Part shown: positions 44,844 to 56,868 of the stretch, one piece after another
Position numbering within the stretch: the first letter of the stretch is position 1
Layout of the letters: every line of letters begins with the position of its first letter
NCBI RefSeq assembly: GCF_001625215.2
Contig: NC_030386.2
Span: 24,956,545 to 25,020,544, forward strand
Direction: 5' to 3'
Source: Daucus carota subsp. sativus
Taxonomy: Eukaryota > Streptophyta > Magnoliopsida > Apiales > Apiaceae
Length of the DNA stretch: 64,000 bases
Translations under genes and position numbers: made by a program
Notes under the pieces: model-generated
The model's database searches: none
Told to the model about the DNA's origin: nothing
The model's input: the letters and a program-made list of their open reading frames with translations, nothing else

Positions 44844-45939
44844 ATGAGTTGCAGCGTGCGATGGACAGCGGTTATATCGGTGGCAGTCATGCTGATAGTG
44901 GTGGCGGACGGCAGAGATCCTGTGCTTCACAGGGTTGGTGGAAGCTTAGGATGGACATATAACACAGTCAATTATACGGAATGGTCACTTCATCAAACTC
45001 CTCCGTTTTACGTTGGTGATTGGCTATGTAAATATTCTCTACTTTCTCGTTAATTTTTTTTATAGCATTTGTTTTACTAAATCACTCTTGGTAAGAACTA
45101 CTCACTCCCTCCCCTCATTTGTTTATATCAGGAGACTACTCACTTCGTCCCCCTCATTTGTTTACATTGGGGGACGGGGCTCACCACGCATTCTAATGCG
45201 TAGTTCGATAAATTATTTTGAATATAAATTTGATATTTAAACTTTTATAAAAAAAGAAAATTTTAAAAATAAGTTATAGAACTATGTTTTATATACGTCT
45301 TAAAATGCGTGTGGAGCAATGTGAAAAAACTGTAAAGAAATGAGTTATAGAACTATGTTTTAGTGTCGAGGAGAAGAAAATTTTACTAATAAATTAATGT
45401 ATATTATTATTATTTAACTTTAAGTACAAATATAAAATTTGAATTTTTGTCAACCACATATTAAAATTAAAATTTATGTTTTTTTTTGTATGGGAAATTA
45501 AAATTTATGTTATTAGTCTTAAGAATACGTTTCTTTATGATCACAACACATTTTATTAGCACTATTACGAGCTGATTTGACGAGAATGTATTGATGAACA
45601 ACAGTATTTGCATATGACAAGCATCAGTACAACGTGCTGGAAGTGAACCAGACAAGCTATGAAAAATGCAACGATCAGGGTTTCATCAAGAACATAACCA
45701 AGGGTGGCAAGGATGTGTTCAACCTCACAGAAGCAAAGACATATTATTTTCTCAGCGGCGGAGGATACTGCTACCAGGGAATGAAGTTATCAGTGGAGGT
45801 TCTTGATTACTCTCGGTTAGCTTCTGCTCCCACCCCTCCTAACTCCTCTCCTCCGAGGAGTTTCGGTACTGTGATCACCTGCATAATCCTCTCCATTCTG
45901 CTAGCATTTATCGCCCCTCTACCATGGGCGGTGGTTTGA
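44844..45939 (+). CDS. Early-nodulin-like phytocyanin (ENODL17/lamin-like type)
   Basis: Two exons, 44,844-45,027 and 45,605-45,939; the GT-AG intron sits at the usual phytocyanin position (GDWL|LFAYDKH). 172 aa: signal peptide (about residues 1-23), plastocyanin-like domain (LHRVGGSLGW, FYVGDWL, YNVLEV, YEKC, FNLTEAKTYYFLSG, GYCYQGMKLSVEV), a short Pro/Ser linker, and a hydrophobic C-tail consistent with a GPI-anchor signal. The His of the usual HNV copper motif is Tyr (YNV), and the second His near the CxxGM-like end is absent, so copper binding is probably lost, as in other ENODLs. Expected at the outer plasma-membrane face, with a role in cell-wall/arabinogalactan-linked processes. The most similar Arabidopsis protein by memory is At5g15350. 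Start: first ATG giving a clean signal peptide. Confidence 0.87.
45085..45330. mobile_element. Possible degraded Stowaway fragments in phytocyanin intron
   Basis: Two adjacent Stowaway-like ends (ctactcactccctcccctcatttgttta and ctactcacttcgtccccctcatttgttta) occur in direct order within the intron 45,028-45,604, followed by AT-rich repeats. This suggests a nested or truncated element. Confidence 0.4.
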
Positions 45940-46527
45940 ACTATATAGCGACTGTGTGCTTGTCGCGATTATGATTTACCTAGTTGATGTTATCAGAAGG
46001 ATTGTTTCCATGTCTTAGACTCTTAATTGAGCTTTCTGTAACTCACCAAGTTCTTTAAACAGTTGAACAAAAATTGTCCAAAAATTGAACTGTAAAAACA
46101 GTAGAAAGTTTCTCATGGACTGATGGACAGCATAACATGAAAACACAAAAAACTCGCATTTCTTATGTATAAAATACCTATCAAGTAGCACGGTTACATC
46201 GAAATATGATCATAAGCAAGGTTCTCAGTGATACTACTTTATAAAAACATTGATCATCTAGAAATGTAAAGTTTCTGTCAAGTATGAAGGTTGTGGCTGG
46301 GGCTCCAGGCTCCCACATCTGGTCTCGGAAGGTCCTGATATAAACAAACTTACCTTTTTTTTTGTAAGGAAATTGGTTCTTGTGTTCGATCCTGTGACCT
46401 AGACGATGGCGGCATGTACACACTTGTCCATTGCTCCAAATCCAACCTTCGAGCGTACACCATCACTACCATACACACTTCTGTAGCTTGCTATATGCGG
46501 ACCAGTGGAATGAAATACCTATTAGTT
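45940..46527. other. Tail-to-tail spacer between phytocyanin and HYP1 genes
   Basis: 3' UTRs of the two convergent genes. 46,300-46,420 includes a SINE-like ggttcttgtgttcgatcctgtgacc motif, too weak to call. Confidence 0.4.
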
Positions 46528-49500
46528 TTAAACTTCAGTAGCCTGAAGAAGGGGAGCGTTGCGCCCATCACTGATTCCAAGAGTGTGGATTGGCGCTAAT
46601 GCAGGATCTCGATAAGCAGTGGCAAGTCTTTCATAAAATGCATCCATTGTACCGCTGCTTTGGTCATCTCTGTCTTTCTTAATCAGGCACTGCACCACAT
46701 GTATACAGTTGAGGTAAAATTATAGCTAAACAAACATATCCCATATCTGTCTCTCGCCAAAAAGAAAAAGGAAGACAAACGATGAACATGCAATGGAGAT
46801 TATAAATACAGTGAGACCTCAATTATGACATATCTTTACATGCGTAACTTGTGTTCCTTCCAACCATAAAATTATATAAAACTGAATATTTTGAGAACTC
46901 TTAACAAAGGAAAAAAGATTATAGAACAATTTTAGTATATTAAATACAGCGGTCAGGTGACCAGTGACCTTCAAAGTTTGGATCGGGCTCAAGGTGGAGG
47001 AGATTGAGCATGGGTAGTTAAGAGTCTTAAAGACACCTCATTTTTGTAATGCCAGATATTGGATGGAAATAAGTAAAACCGCAGAGGTATGCTCAATTTA
47101 AGTTCTTATTCTTGTCCATTGTTTACTTGTATAAATCTTCAGAAAGCTTTCTGTTAAACATCTGTGAGCTCTTGTTTTCGGTCAAGTGACCTATGAAGAA
47201 ATTCTGCCGCCTTAAGACTTTTTGTTCAGCGAGCTACATTGGAATTTTGTAGCCTTAAACACTATCTTTGGAGCTCAATCAGGATTTAGTCTTTCATAGT
47301 GAAGTTGGATTGTGAATTGACTCATAAAGTTCAAGAAAGTCGGTGACATGTGAAGTTAGATTGGAAAGAGGTGACAAGCCTCAGTTTTGTGTCCTAAAGC
47401 CTTTCAGTAGGTGCTTGACAGAGAATGAGACTGACCAAGGGCAACACAAGTTTAATGGACAAGGCCCATAATGGGAGGGAAGAATGCAGAGGTGTCACTT
47501 AATGTTGGCTAGTGCCTGAAGTGTAAAAAGTTTTACCGATGGAAAAACGGCGAGATTGACACATTTTCGAATTTTATGGCCTGAAATACCTGATTATAGG
47601 AAGGTGGCCTTTTTTATTAAGTACCCATCATACTATAGTGTATCAGTTCCAAACGAAAATATTGGGGGGGGGGGGGGGGGGGGGGGGGTTGTGGTCAATT
47701 AGCTGATTTAAAATTAGGAACACATGGGTTCGGTTCCCTTCCAACACAATAAGGCACACACGTTTCCCATGTGTGACCAGGAATTGATCCCAGAGTTTGC
47801 TCTAACAACCAGACAATGTGCGATTTAAATTGCTTCAGATGATACTGCATTGTCATATGTGTGTGTAGTGGGAAAAAAGAACCTCGATTTTTAATTTTGG
47901 TGTTTTGGGCTTTTATTCTTTTGAATGGGGTAAAGCAGGCCAACACTCTTCGAATAAGCACACAAATTGCCAAATGTTACAAAGGCCAAGTTAATTCCAC
48001 ATGGTTAAGGAGCAGAAGGTCAAGACATTATATTGCAGACTAAATAAGGCCCGTGTGAGGGAGGGAGGAGAAAAACACGGTTCAAAAGATCCATTTAAGA
48101 ATATTTATGTATAGTAATAGAAGGTCCTGGAAATGAAAATGCAGAACAAGGAGGTGGTTGCGTGTAGATATTAGAGACCCTATGTGCCTAGATTATGAAA
48201 GATTTGTCTTATGATGCAGAAATAGTTTGAGGAAGTAGAACTGTGAACGGATATATCTGATATATTTTTTAGTATTGATATGTGAACAGTAGTGATACTT
48301 AACATTTACACTGAGAACATGCATTTTTAGATCAGTCATCGATTACCTCAGCAGGATAAGACTTGAACAATGGAATGAACCTTCTCTGGCAATAGTTGTT
48401 GAATAAAAGAGTCATGACTGGAAGGGGAATCATGAAGCCAGAAGCCAGGGGCATTTTCTTTAGCCCAAATATACCAATGGCGATTATGTGCATTAGTACC
48501 AAGGAAAAAATGGTCGAATTATGCACTATAGGCCAAAACTTCCCGTTACTATCATATTTGGGTGAATATACTGTCAAAAGCTGCAGGCAAAGAGTAAATA
48601 TACTGAGATGCATTATATATATTAGTAGTATCTACAATAGAGCATTTATTATTGAGATTTAAGGAAAAAAACATTCTTAATAACATGTAAGGCTAGAAGG
48701 AGCATCTATTATCAGGCTTCATGTCTAGTAGGACAAAAAAAATTTCTTTTAAGAAGATATGCATAATTAAAGTTTACACCCCTCATATATGAATTTAGCG
48801 AATTCACATATTTATGCAGACTGCATTTTTCTTATAGAAACTCATAACAAAAGCTTGATACTTTAATATATGTGCATCCTAAATTTACAATATTTTAGCT
48901 TTTAATAGATATACTAGCTTATAACCAGTGCTTTGCACAGGCGACTTATACATGTTATTTTATCGTATATATTATAATATTTAATTTTATTGTGAAGATA
49001 AAATTAAGTTATACTAATATGCATTTTTTAATTAAAATAAATTTTTAAATAAGTAAATAAGTGTTTGGATTAATGTATTTTTATTGGGTGTGTTAGATAA
49101 GTTTTTTATTTAACATGTTTCATATATTCTAAATGGTTAAGTCCATCAAAAAGCTAATTAAAAATTGGTCTAAAGAGATACGTTCAATAGGAATGTTTAA
49201 ATATGATTTATTAATTATAATAAAAAGATCCAATAGAACATATTATAATTTAAGGAGGCATGTAGCCCCAAATACCGACCGACTAAACTTTTAATGTTTC
49301 GGCTTTAATAATATAGTATAGATTCAATTGATGATACCACTAAGATGTCTTAATAAAAAGAAATAATAGAAAAAAAAATAAGATACACACTGATCATTCG
49401 ATACAAGGAAAACATTTCAATGGCGTTTAATTTATTGCAAGGTTAAGAAGTAATATATACACAAACCTGGTTGCGATAGACGATGTAGCCCAGACAGAAG

Positions 49501-52500
49501 TGAATCAGGAGAAATGGCAGAATTAGGGGGGCGAGGAAAAGGTATGTTATACCAAATAGTCCAAAAAGGAGAATTTTAGGAATTTTGCTAAAGTAATTAG
49601 CTGAAGGGACCACCAACTTATCATCCGCTCTTCCCAGGATTTTTCTTTTAATGAAACTCCAAATCAGGCTAAACATCTGAAAGAGTTCTGAGGATGTGTT
49701 TGTCCAGCCAGTCGTCACAACATATGCAATAAAGAACTCAGCCTACAGAGAACACATTAAATAATTAGAATAGCATACATGTGAGAAACAAAACTTAAAA
49801 AGTGCATACATAAGACATAAGCTAGGCATGGTTACATTACAAATCACTCATGCTTTTGGTCATTTCCTTTCTAAGAACTTTAAAAGGATGTAATATAAAT
49901 AAAACTATATACATATATGTATATATTTATATCTGTTAATCTCTCTTTGTTGGCTACCTATATATATGTTCAGTTTACTACTTTACTTGATACAAACAAA
50001 TAAATTGAAATTCTCCAGGAATATGAACGTGAAGTGTGTTCGGAACTTTGTCACAAAGCACATCCTATAAAATAAGTATAGGAATTTAAAACTCTAGCTC
50101 ATAGCCTCTCATTGGGCAAAAGAATACTTGGACTATTTGTACTACAGCCAAAATTTCCCTCACATAAAGAATTGGGCACTATACACAAATACAGTGTTAG
50201 TTGTGTTTCAATTGAGGACGGTCTTACATTTCTTTGTAACAATAACATATATGACTGTAAATTAAAGCTTATTTCACGATCCGATATTTACACTTTCCTC
50301 AGTTTGGATAGTCATAAAGCTCAACAAAAGCGATCGCCTGAAGTAGGTAGGAAAAGCAATGGACATTAAACCATGTTACATATTTCTTCCGTAATACGAA
50401 ATTTACTTTTATGGAAGGGAGCTGCATAACGGAGTGCCTCATGCACATCCCAACTATACACATGAAATATGTTTTGAAGATGCTTGTAATGAAATCAATA
50501 AATTGGACCATATAACAAATAGCATACAAATTCGACTTTAGACTAGCATTATAAAATAGCACGAGCGTATATACCTGTCCTGGAACAGCAACAGCTAAAA
50601 CAGATGGAATATTCTTAAGCTCCAGGAAGACGTTAGCCTGGTATAGAACAGATCCTGACAGGACATTTACAAAGAAAACATTCCATATGGTAAAAAAGAG
50701 TATCTTATAGCATGCACTCTTCTCTATATGACTACGGGCGATATATCCTTGAATGGAGGAAAGCATTATCATCGCGGGAGGCACATAATGCTGAAACAGC
50801 TGCAGAATGAGACTTGGAAGATATCCGGTAATAACTTGACTAACAAATGTCCTGCATATCAAGAATAATATTAGTTTGCATTTTTAACTAGAAAGGCTTT
50901 GAATAAATAACTCTTTGAGCCTCTCAAATATTTTTGGAATTCTTGACAACGAGTCCAGAGAATATATAGTACATGATGCATAATGAAAGATCCTTAAAGG
51001 CCTTAAAAAAAATTGTTTTGATTAATAAAACATGATATGGAGGAAGCATCAAGAGATTACGAGACAATTAATGTTAAAACTTACACTCTCAGTATGCCTT
51101 TCAGAAAAGGGAACCAAGTCTCCAACTGATCTAAATGAGTAAGACTTTGTACCAAAACAACGGGTCCAAAGAACAGAACTACAAGAACAATACATGCAGC
51201 AATAGCCACATATTTCAAAATCCATCTTTGCGTGAATGATGCAGAAAAGAAGGGCCAGTACACATCTTGGGGCTCAGGGGCTGCCTCAGTATTCCATTCT
51301 GTAGGATTTATACCTTGCTTGACGTGTAAAACAATTGCAGCACCAAATCGTGACTTAAAAGAAACAAATGCTGCCGGGACTTCCTATATTTTAAAAGAAA
51401 CAGGCAACAGCAAACAGGAAGATTAAGTTCTGGCTGTTATACATGGATAAAATTTGAATATAGTCTTCTATTACGACGGAACCATAATAGGCACCCGCCT
51501 CTTTATTATAAAGGAGTATTAAAATATGGAAGATAAAATGGCTGGTAAGAGAAATTTTTAGCATAATGTTGTAGGTTAGAATTCGTGAAGGCATTTTTTC
51601 TTTATTGTTTTGCAATATGACAACCTTGTTGTTTGCTATATTATGTTTCTGAAGTTCACATTGTTTTGCCCTTGATTTTGGAAAAAACTTGTACTGTTCT
51701 CCCCTCGACTTCTAAAAAAATCACGTTTTAGAAATTAGTCATATAATTTATTATATATTGAATTAGTTGTATAAATTTGAAGAGCTTTTGAAATTCCACC
51801 TCTCCCCTTCCCTCCTCTTGGGTATGCATGGTTCCATCAGTGGACTAAATTGCAGTATCATCCCAAAATAAGAGCTCGAACCTACACATCGATCCCTTTT
51901 TTTCTATTATGCAATAAAAAAAGCAATGCTTTCAAAATTTTGTAAATAGAACCTGCAAAGTATAGATAACAATGTGACTTGGCTGAACTATCATGTATTT
52001 ATTTTAAGGGTCTCATGGTCTATAGAGTGCAACCAAAAAGCTCTTACTATATAGTATGCAATATAAGTTTCTCAGTTACCTCATCATCATTCTAAATCTG
52101 GCCCAATCTATATTATATATCAGTAACTTTTAGTACAAACCTGTCCAGTAATTAAAGTTTGCTCCATTCTGACATTTTCTACCAGATCCTCCAGTTTTTT
52201 TTCATAGTGATCCACAAGATCAACTTTGCGTCCTAAAAAGCTAGCACGACCAACTCTTTGCTGAGTGTAGCTTGCTGATTTCATTTGAAGAAGCCTTTTA
52301 GACAAATCATCTGCATCACTCTAAAAAATCATAATTATTAGATACTGACCAGTAAAACAAGAAAAATAAAGGAGGCAGCAATACTTAACATTTAGAAATT
52401 AAATTGTTCATGAAAGTATTAAATATGACACATAAGTTTGAACATTATATTATAATGATTACGAATTTCACAGCCTCCATTAACCCTTAGACCCATTTTG

Positions 52501-55500
52501 AGTAGCCTATACCCAGTAGAACCTGACAGAGATGGTAATACTGAGCAAGTAGTATATATGTGGAGGGTAAGACTTAACCAATTGTTACATTGTACATCAC
52601 TCAAAGCCAAAAACATATTGAATTAGATAAAAGTTAAAAAAAAGTTACCTAAAATTAAAACTAGTTATGAAACTAGCATTGGAGTGCCACTTCTATTTTA
52701 GCATCAATAAACATTTTATATGCTATATTATAGTAATAGCAATAGATATTTAGCATCTAGCAATGGACTTGCTCTTATAACCGCAATTGTGCATAAACAG
52801 GGTTTACTGTCTATATATTACTTGATGCAATTGTAGTTTTCACTTTAATTCCAAATTTCCCTGATATTTTCAGAAGAAAATCTCACAGGGATTCAGCCAG
52901 AATTGTGGTCACTGTTTTTTGGCTTTCACTAGCTCGGTCTTTAAAATGCGGAGCAACATAAATTCTAGGACATAAGGTAAAAAAACAATTTTAAACAGTG
53001 CGATAAGGCATCTTATAATAAATATGGTAGAATAACTTTTAAAGCCCAAAAAAGGAGTAATGTATGAGAGGCTTCATCAGAATTGCTTACAATTAACTTT
53101 TGAAGTTTACTTGTTCGACGAACGATAACATGTGAAATATATGTAGAAGGGTAGTACAGCGTGAAAAAATTCTCAACGCTTTCACTGAAGCTGATGCCGG
53201 ATGAAACAGGGATGCCTCGAACTAATACAGAAAAGTGATGAACCTTAGGCTCGGATGAATTAAAGCAAGCTATCCGTTTTGAAGAGATGTACTTGAATTC
53301 CTGCATGTCTTAATATCTTTAGAAATTGACGAAGGAATCCAAAGGTTGCGATAGCTAATATGAGTCAGCAAATAGTGATTGCAATATACTTACAGAGTAA
53401 AGGAGATAGCAGACGAATCCAGTGAAAATATAAGCAACTGAAAAGTGAATCCATAACCTTCAGAGAGGCCAAAAAACCTTTAGAATCGCTTTACAAATAT
53501 CAGCTAGCCAATTCAGAATAGTTTTATTAGGATTGGAAACTTAATACTCTTATTAAGTCAAAGCAAGGAACTTAAATCACACAGAAAAACTTCAGATATA
53601 CATATGTGATACAACAAGTAATTATGCAGCATATCCTAGCAATCATAATATTAATTCAGATACATTAAAGTAGGTAAAATCCATGCAAAACTACATACAG
53701 CAAAAACAATACTTTAATAAGCTATGCCCAACGGACTTCAATGAGGAATAGACTCTATTTATGTGGGATGCTGTGTATAATGACTCGGGGGAGGCATAAA
53801 AATTAATTTTCAGCTTAACATGCATGATCTGACAATTTTATAAAGAATATAGTGGATGAGTGAGAAGCTCTCAGATTTTGCTTGTGTTCACAGAGTTAGG
53901 CTATAAATCTTGTACAGTTTCGCCTTTAACTTAATTTTGCTACAACCTCTTTGAATAAGCCCAACTATATTGTGCAGTAGTTAAAGATGTATTAGTTTTT
54001 CAGATCAAATCGTGAAATTTAGTCATCAGTCAATGGTAAGTTTCTAATATCCACTGAGTAAGATTGTTTTTTTAAAGCAATAAATTCTATGAAAGGAATA
54101 GCAGATCTTGTGTGAAGCAGTCAAGTCGTCCTAATATACATCTGTTTTTAACATTCCTTTTGTTAACACAAACATCCTAACCCTGAAACTCCATCTCAGA
54201 TGTTTCTTCCATGAATAACAATCAACACCTGCTAAAAAGATAATTAAAATCTCCATACCTTGCAAAACTATCGAAATGGAACATACAAACATGACATAAC
54301 TAAATATATCTATCATAGATATAAACTAACACTCTTTCGTGGCTAGGACGACATTACTATTATGTGTTAATATACCAAGAAAGTTAGCAGTGACCTGTTT
54401 GATCCATCGTTAACATTTGAAATACTAAATGATTCCAGAGACTTATTTGGCAGGTCCATGTAATCCATTGTTAACTGATTCCCCACGTAGTTGATAGGAA
54501 GAAGAATAATTCCAAAGATCATGGCAAAAGAGAAAACTTTTATGCTGCAATAACACAAAATCAGATAAATTTTCATAAGATGACATCACAGTAATCAAAT
54601 GGTATATAATTCAGACACAATTCACTTATGTATACTGAAAAAGAGAAAAGGAAGAAGAAACATGCTGCTCTTAACAAGTTTAGCTCGATCGCAAAACTTA
54701 ATTTATCTTATTAAGTAGAGAGCTCAAGATCAAACGCAAGTTTCTATCTATTACTATTGATGAGCAAGGTCAAGTTTAGGCTTGTTCCTCTCATTCTCGC
54801 CTTGGAAAGTGCAAGTTCAGTTCCTAATTAGTTCAGGGTAACTCCATTTCTTTTAGGGGGTTTAACAAGGTCTTGACAATACTTAGAACTGTATCAAGCT
54901 TACGCCTCCAAAACATTTCAGCCTACTTCTTAAGATGACAAAGCTTATGATTAGCAAGCTTGGTTTGCTTAAGCAATTACATAACATGCTACATTGCTCG
55001 GAATAGGGTACGGGGTGTTGGACACAACAGGGCTCTCAGTGTCCAGCTCGAGAATTTTAGAAATTGGTTACACATAAAACCTGTCCTTATTTAAGACAGG
55101 GATGGACATACAAAAAGTTATAGTATGAAAATATATTGGAGAAGATAAAGTAGCAAAATTAAACAATTTCTTAAACAGATCACCGATATGAATGGATCTC
55201 GCTTAACTAGCTTAACTTGATACTATTATGAAGGTACTAACTACCAAGTCCGCATTACTTTTAAATGGTAAACGTGCCACATGGCCGGTAACGGCTGGCT
55301 AAGCTATGAGGTGACTGTGACTCGCATTCTTTTCTCACTCTTTTCTTACTAAGCTATCTTCTAGATACATATGCAAGACCTTGATTCAATGTTTATAAAG
55401 GCTGGAATAAACTAATTTATACATACAACTAATAAGTATATATCTCTGCCGTGAATAACAAATAGAATGTAAAAGTGTCCTAAACTATAAGTAAACCTGA

Positions 55501-55774
55501 ATTCAAAAATACGCATGAAGACAACACCATCCAAGCCTGAGAGTGACAGAAGTTCTTCTTCCGATGTCTGCCATGCCTTTTTCACCCAACTAGCTGAAGG
55601 TAATAACCTTTCCAGGTTGAAATCGCTTCTAAGCATTTTTCCTTCAGCAACCAAACGTGGTGCATAAACGGAGGCATTACCCGGTTGTTTTCTCAATACA
55701 GAATATAAGGTGAAAAACAAAACGCAGAGACCAATATTGATCCCAACAGTTGTTAATAGAGCAGAAAGAATCAT
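46528..55774 (-). CDS. HYP1: CSC1-like protein HYP1 (OSCA-family osmosensitive/mechanosensitive channel)
   Basis: Ten coding exons: 55,774-55,497; 54,544-54,395; 53,457-53,394; 53,300-53,091; 52,320-52,141; 51,383-51,085; 50,851-50,575; 49,742-49,467; 48,580-48,347; 46,689-46,528. The sum is 2,130 nt (709 aa), right for the HYP1/RXW8 clade. N-terminal TM ([17 protein letters not shown]), then [16 protein letters not shown] and [11 protein letters not shown]. TMs follow in exons 2-3, the cytosolic PHM7 region spans exons 4-6 ([44 protein letters not shown]), and the RSN1-type multi-TM domain spans exons 6-9 ([60 protein letters not shown]). The C-tail ends [18 protein letters not shown]63 proteins are cation-permeable channels opened by membrane tension. 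A non-coding 5' exon probably ends at 56,583 (CTCAG|GTATTC), giving a 5' UTR intron. No lesions. Confidence 0.92.
46690..48346. other. Last intron of HYP1, including a 25-G homopolymer
   Basis: 1,657-bp intron. At 47,664-47,688 there are 25 consecutive G (C in transcript sense). Around 47,700-47,840 repeat-like sequence (acatgggttcggttccc) may be a retroelement scrap. No gene recognised; a 92-codon minus ORF has no domain. Confidence 0.6.
48914..49322 (-). mobile_element. Non-autonomous Helitron in HYP1 intron
   Basis: Minus orientation: 5' TCTATACTATATTATTAAAG at 49,322 after host A; imperfect 3' hairpin (cctgtgc-aaa-gcactgg), ttataag, then CTAG at 48,914 before host T. About 409 bp, same family as 22,177-22,841. 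Confidence 0.7.
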
Positions 55775-56868
55775 CCTTGCAGATTCGCAGTCTGTCGCTC
55801 ATCAATACAAAGCCTTCACCATAACTGCATATGCAGATTTAAAAAAACTCAAGAGATTGAACACTCAGAAGCTTTGCGTGCTTGACATAATGCAAGTATA
55901 AAGCCATACATGAAGAAAAAAAACAAGGGAACTTAATAGTTTAAGTTATTACATAATGATATGGAATTCTTTTACTCATTTTTTTTTATATATCTTTAAG
56001 ACAACTAACTCGACAAATTCTAACGAAATTCCACTATACTGGACTCGATAAGGAAATTAGAAATTTGATTTTGTAGTAACAGGTTTAGAAGATCATAATA
56101 GACAGTTTCATAAATGGTGAAGAAGACCAAATTCTTATAGAATCATAATATTCATACATTCCGAAGAGGTGTGCAGATTCGTGTTTGCCAACTTGTATGC
56201 AATGGATTTTGTCCAGCTTCACCTCTAACAGGGAGTTGAGGATCTTAAGAATTTACGATATTCTGTATCTAAGACTTCTAAAACATAACAATGCAGCACA
56301 AAAGTTGAATATAACATCCAACATTTATACATCAAATTAAGGGAAGCTTTATCGATCAAATTCAAATGCTAGTCCTAAGTGATATTACAAGCATGAATAC
56401 AAATTTCTCGATAAGCATTCGACATTACTTAAAAGAGTAAATGAGCTATAAGACTAAGCAGATTAACAAGACAGTACATCACAAACATACCTAAAACAAG
56501 TGTTTACCGTAATTAACACCAGAATTATACACACAAAGTGTTAAACAAATAGAATTAGACATAATAATAACAGATTGAATACCTGAGAGCGAATTGACGG
56601 TGGAGAAGAAAGTGTGTATCAAGTGCGAGTTGGCCTCGGGAACAGTGTATTTATTACAACAGCTCAAGTAGTGATCAGTTCAGTTGTGAGATCTTTTGGG
56701 TCGACTAAAAATCAGGTGAAGTAGTTAATTCTAAGATTCTTTTCGTCGACTTCAATTAAAATTAAATATAACATAAATTTAAAATATCTTAAACCGACTT
56801 ATTATTTTAAAACTTACTTTTTCCTAGGAATATTATATGAACTTGTTTTGTGTGCCTAATTATATCAA
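55775..56868. other. Divergent upstream region of HYP1 and the PLS-type PPR gene
   Basis: Holds the HYP1 5' UTR intron (donor at 56,583/56,582) and its non-coding exon (about 56,583-56,650), then about 200 bp shared as promoter with the plus-strand PPR gene. No other gene. Confidence 0.5.

Noticed and set aside
46370-46420. SINE/tRNA-like B-box (gttcgatcc)
   Set aside because: No A-box at the right spacing, no poly-A tail or target duplication visible.
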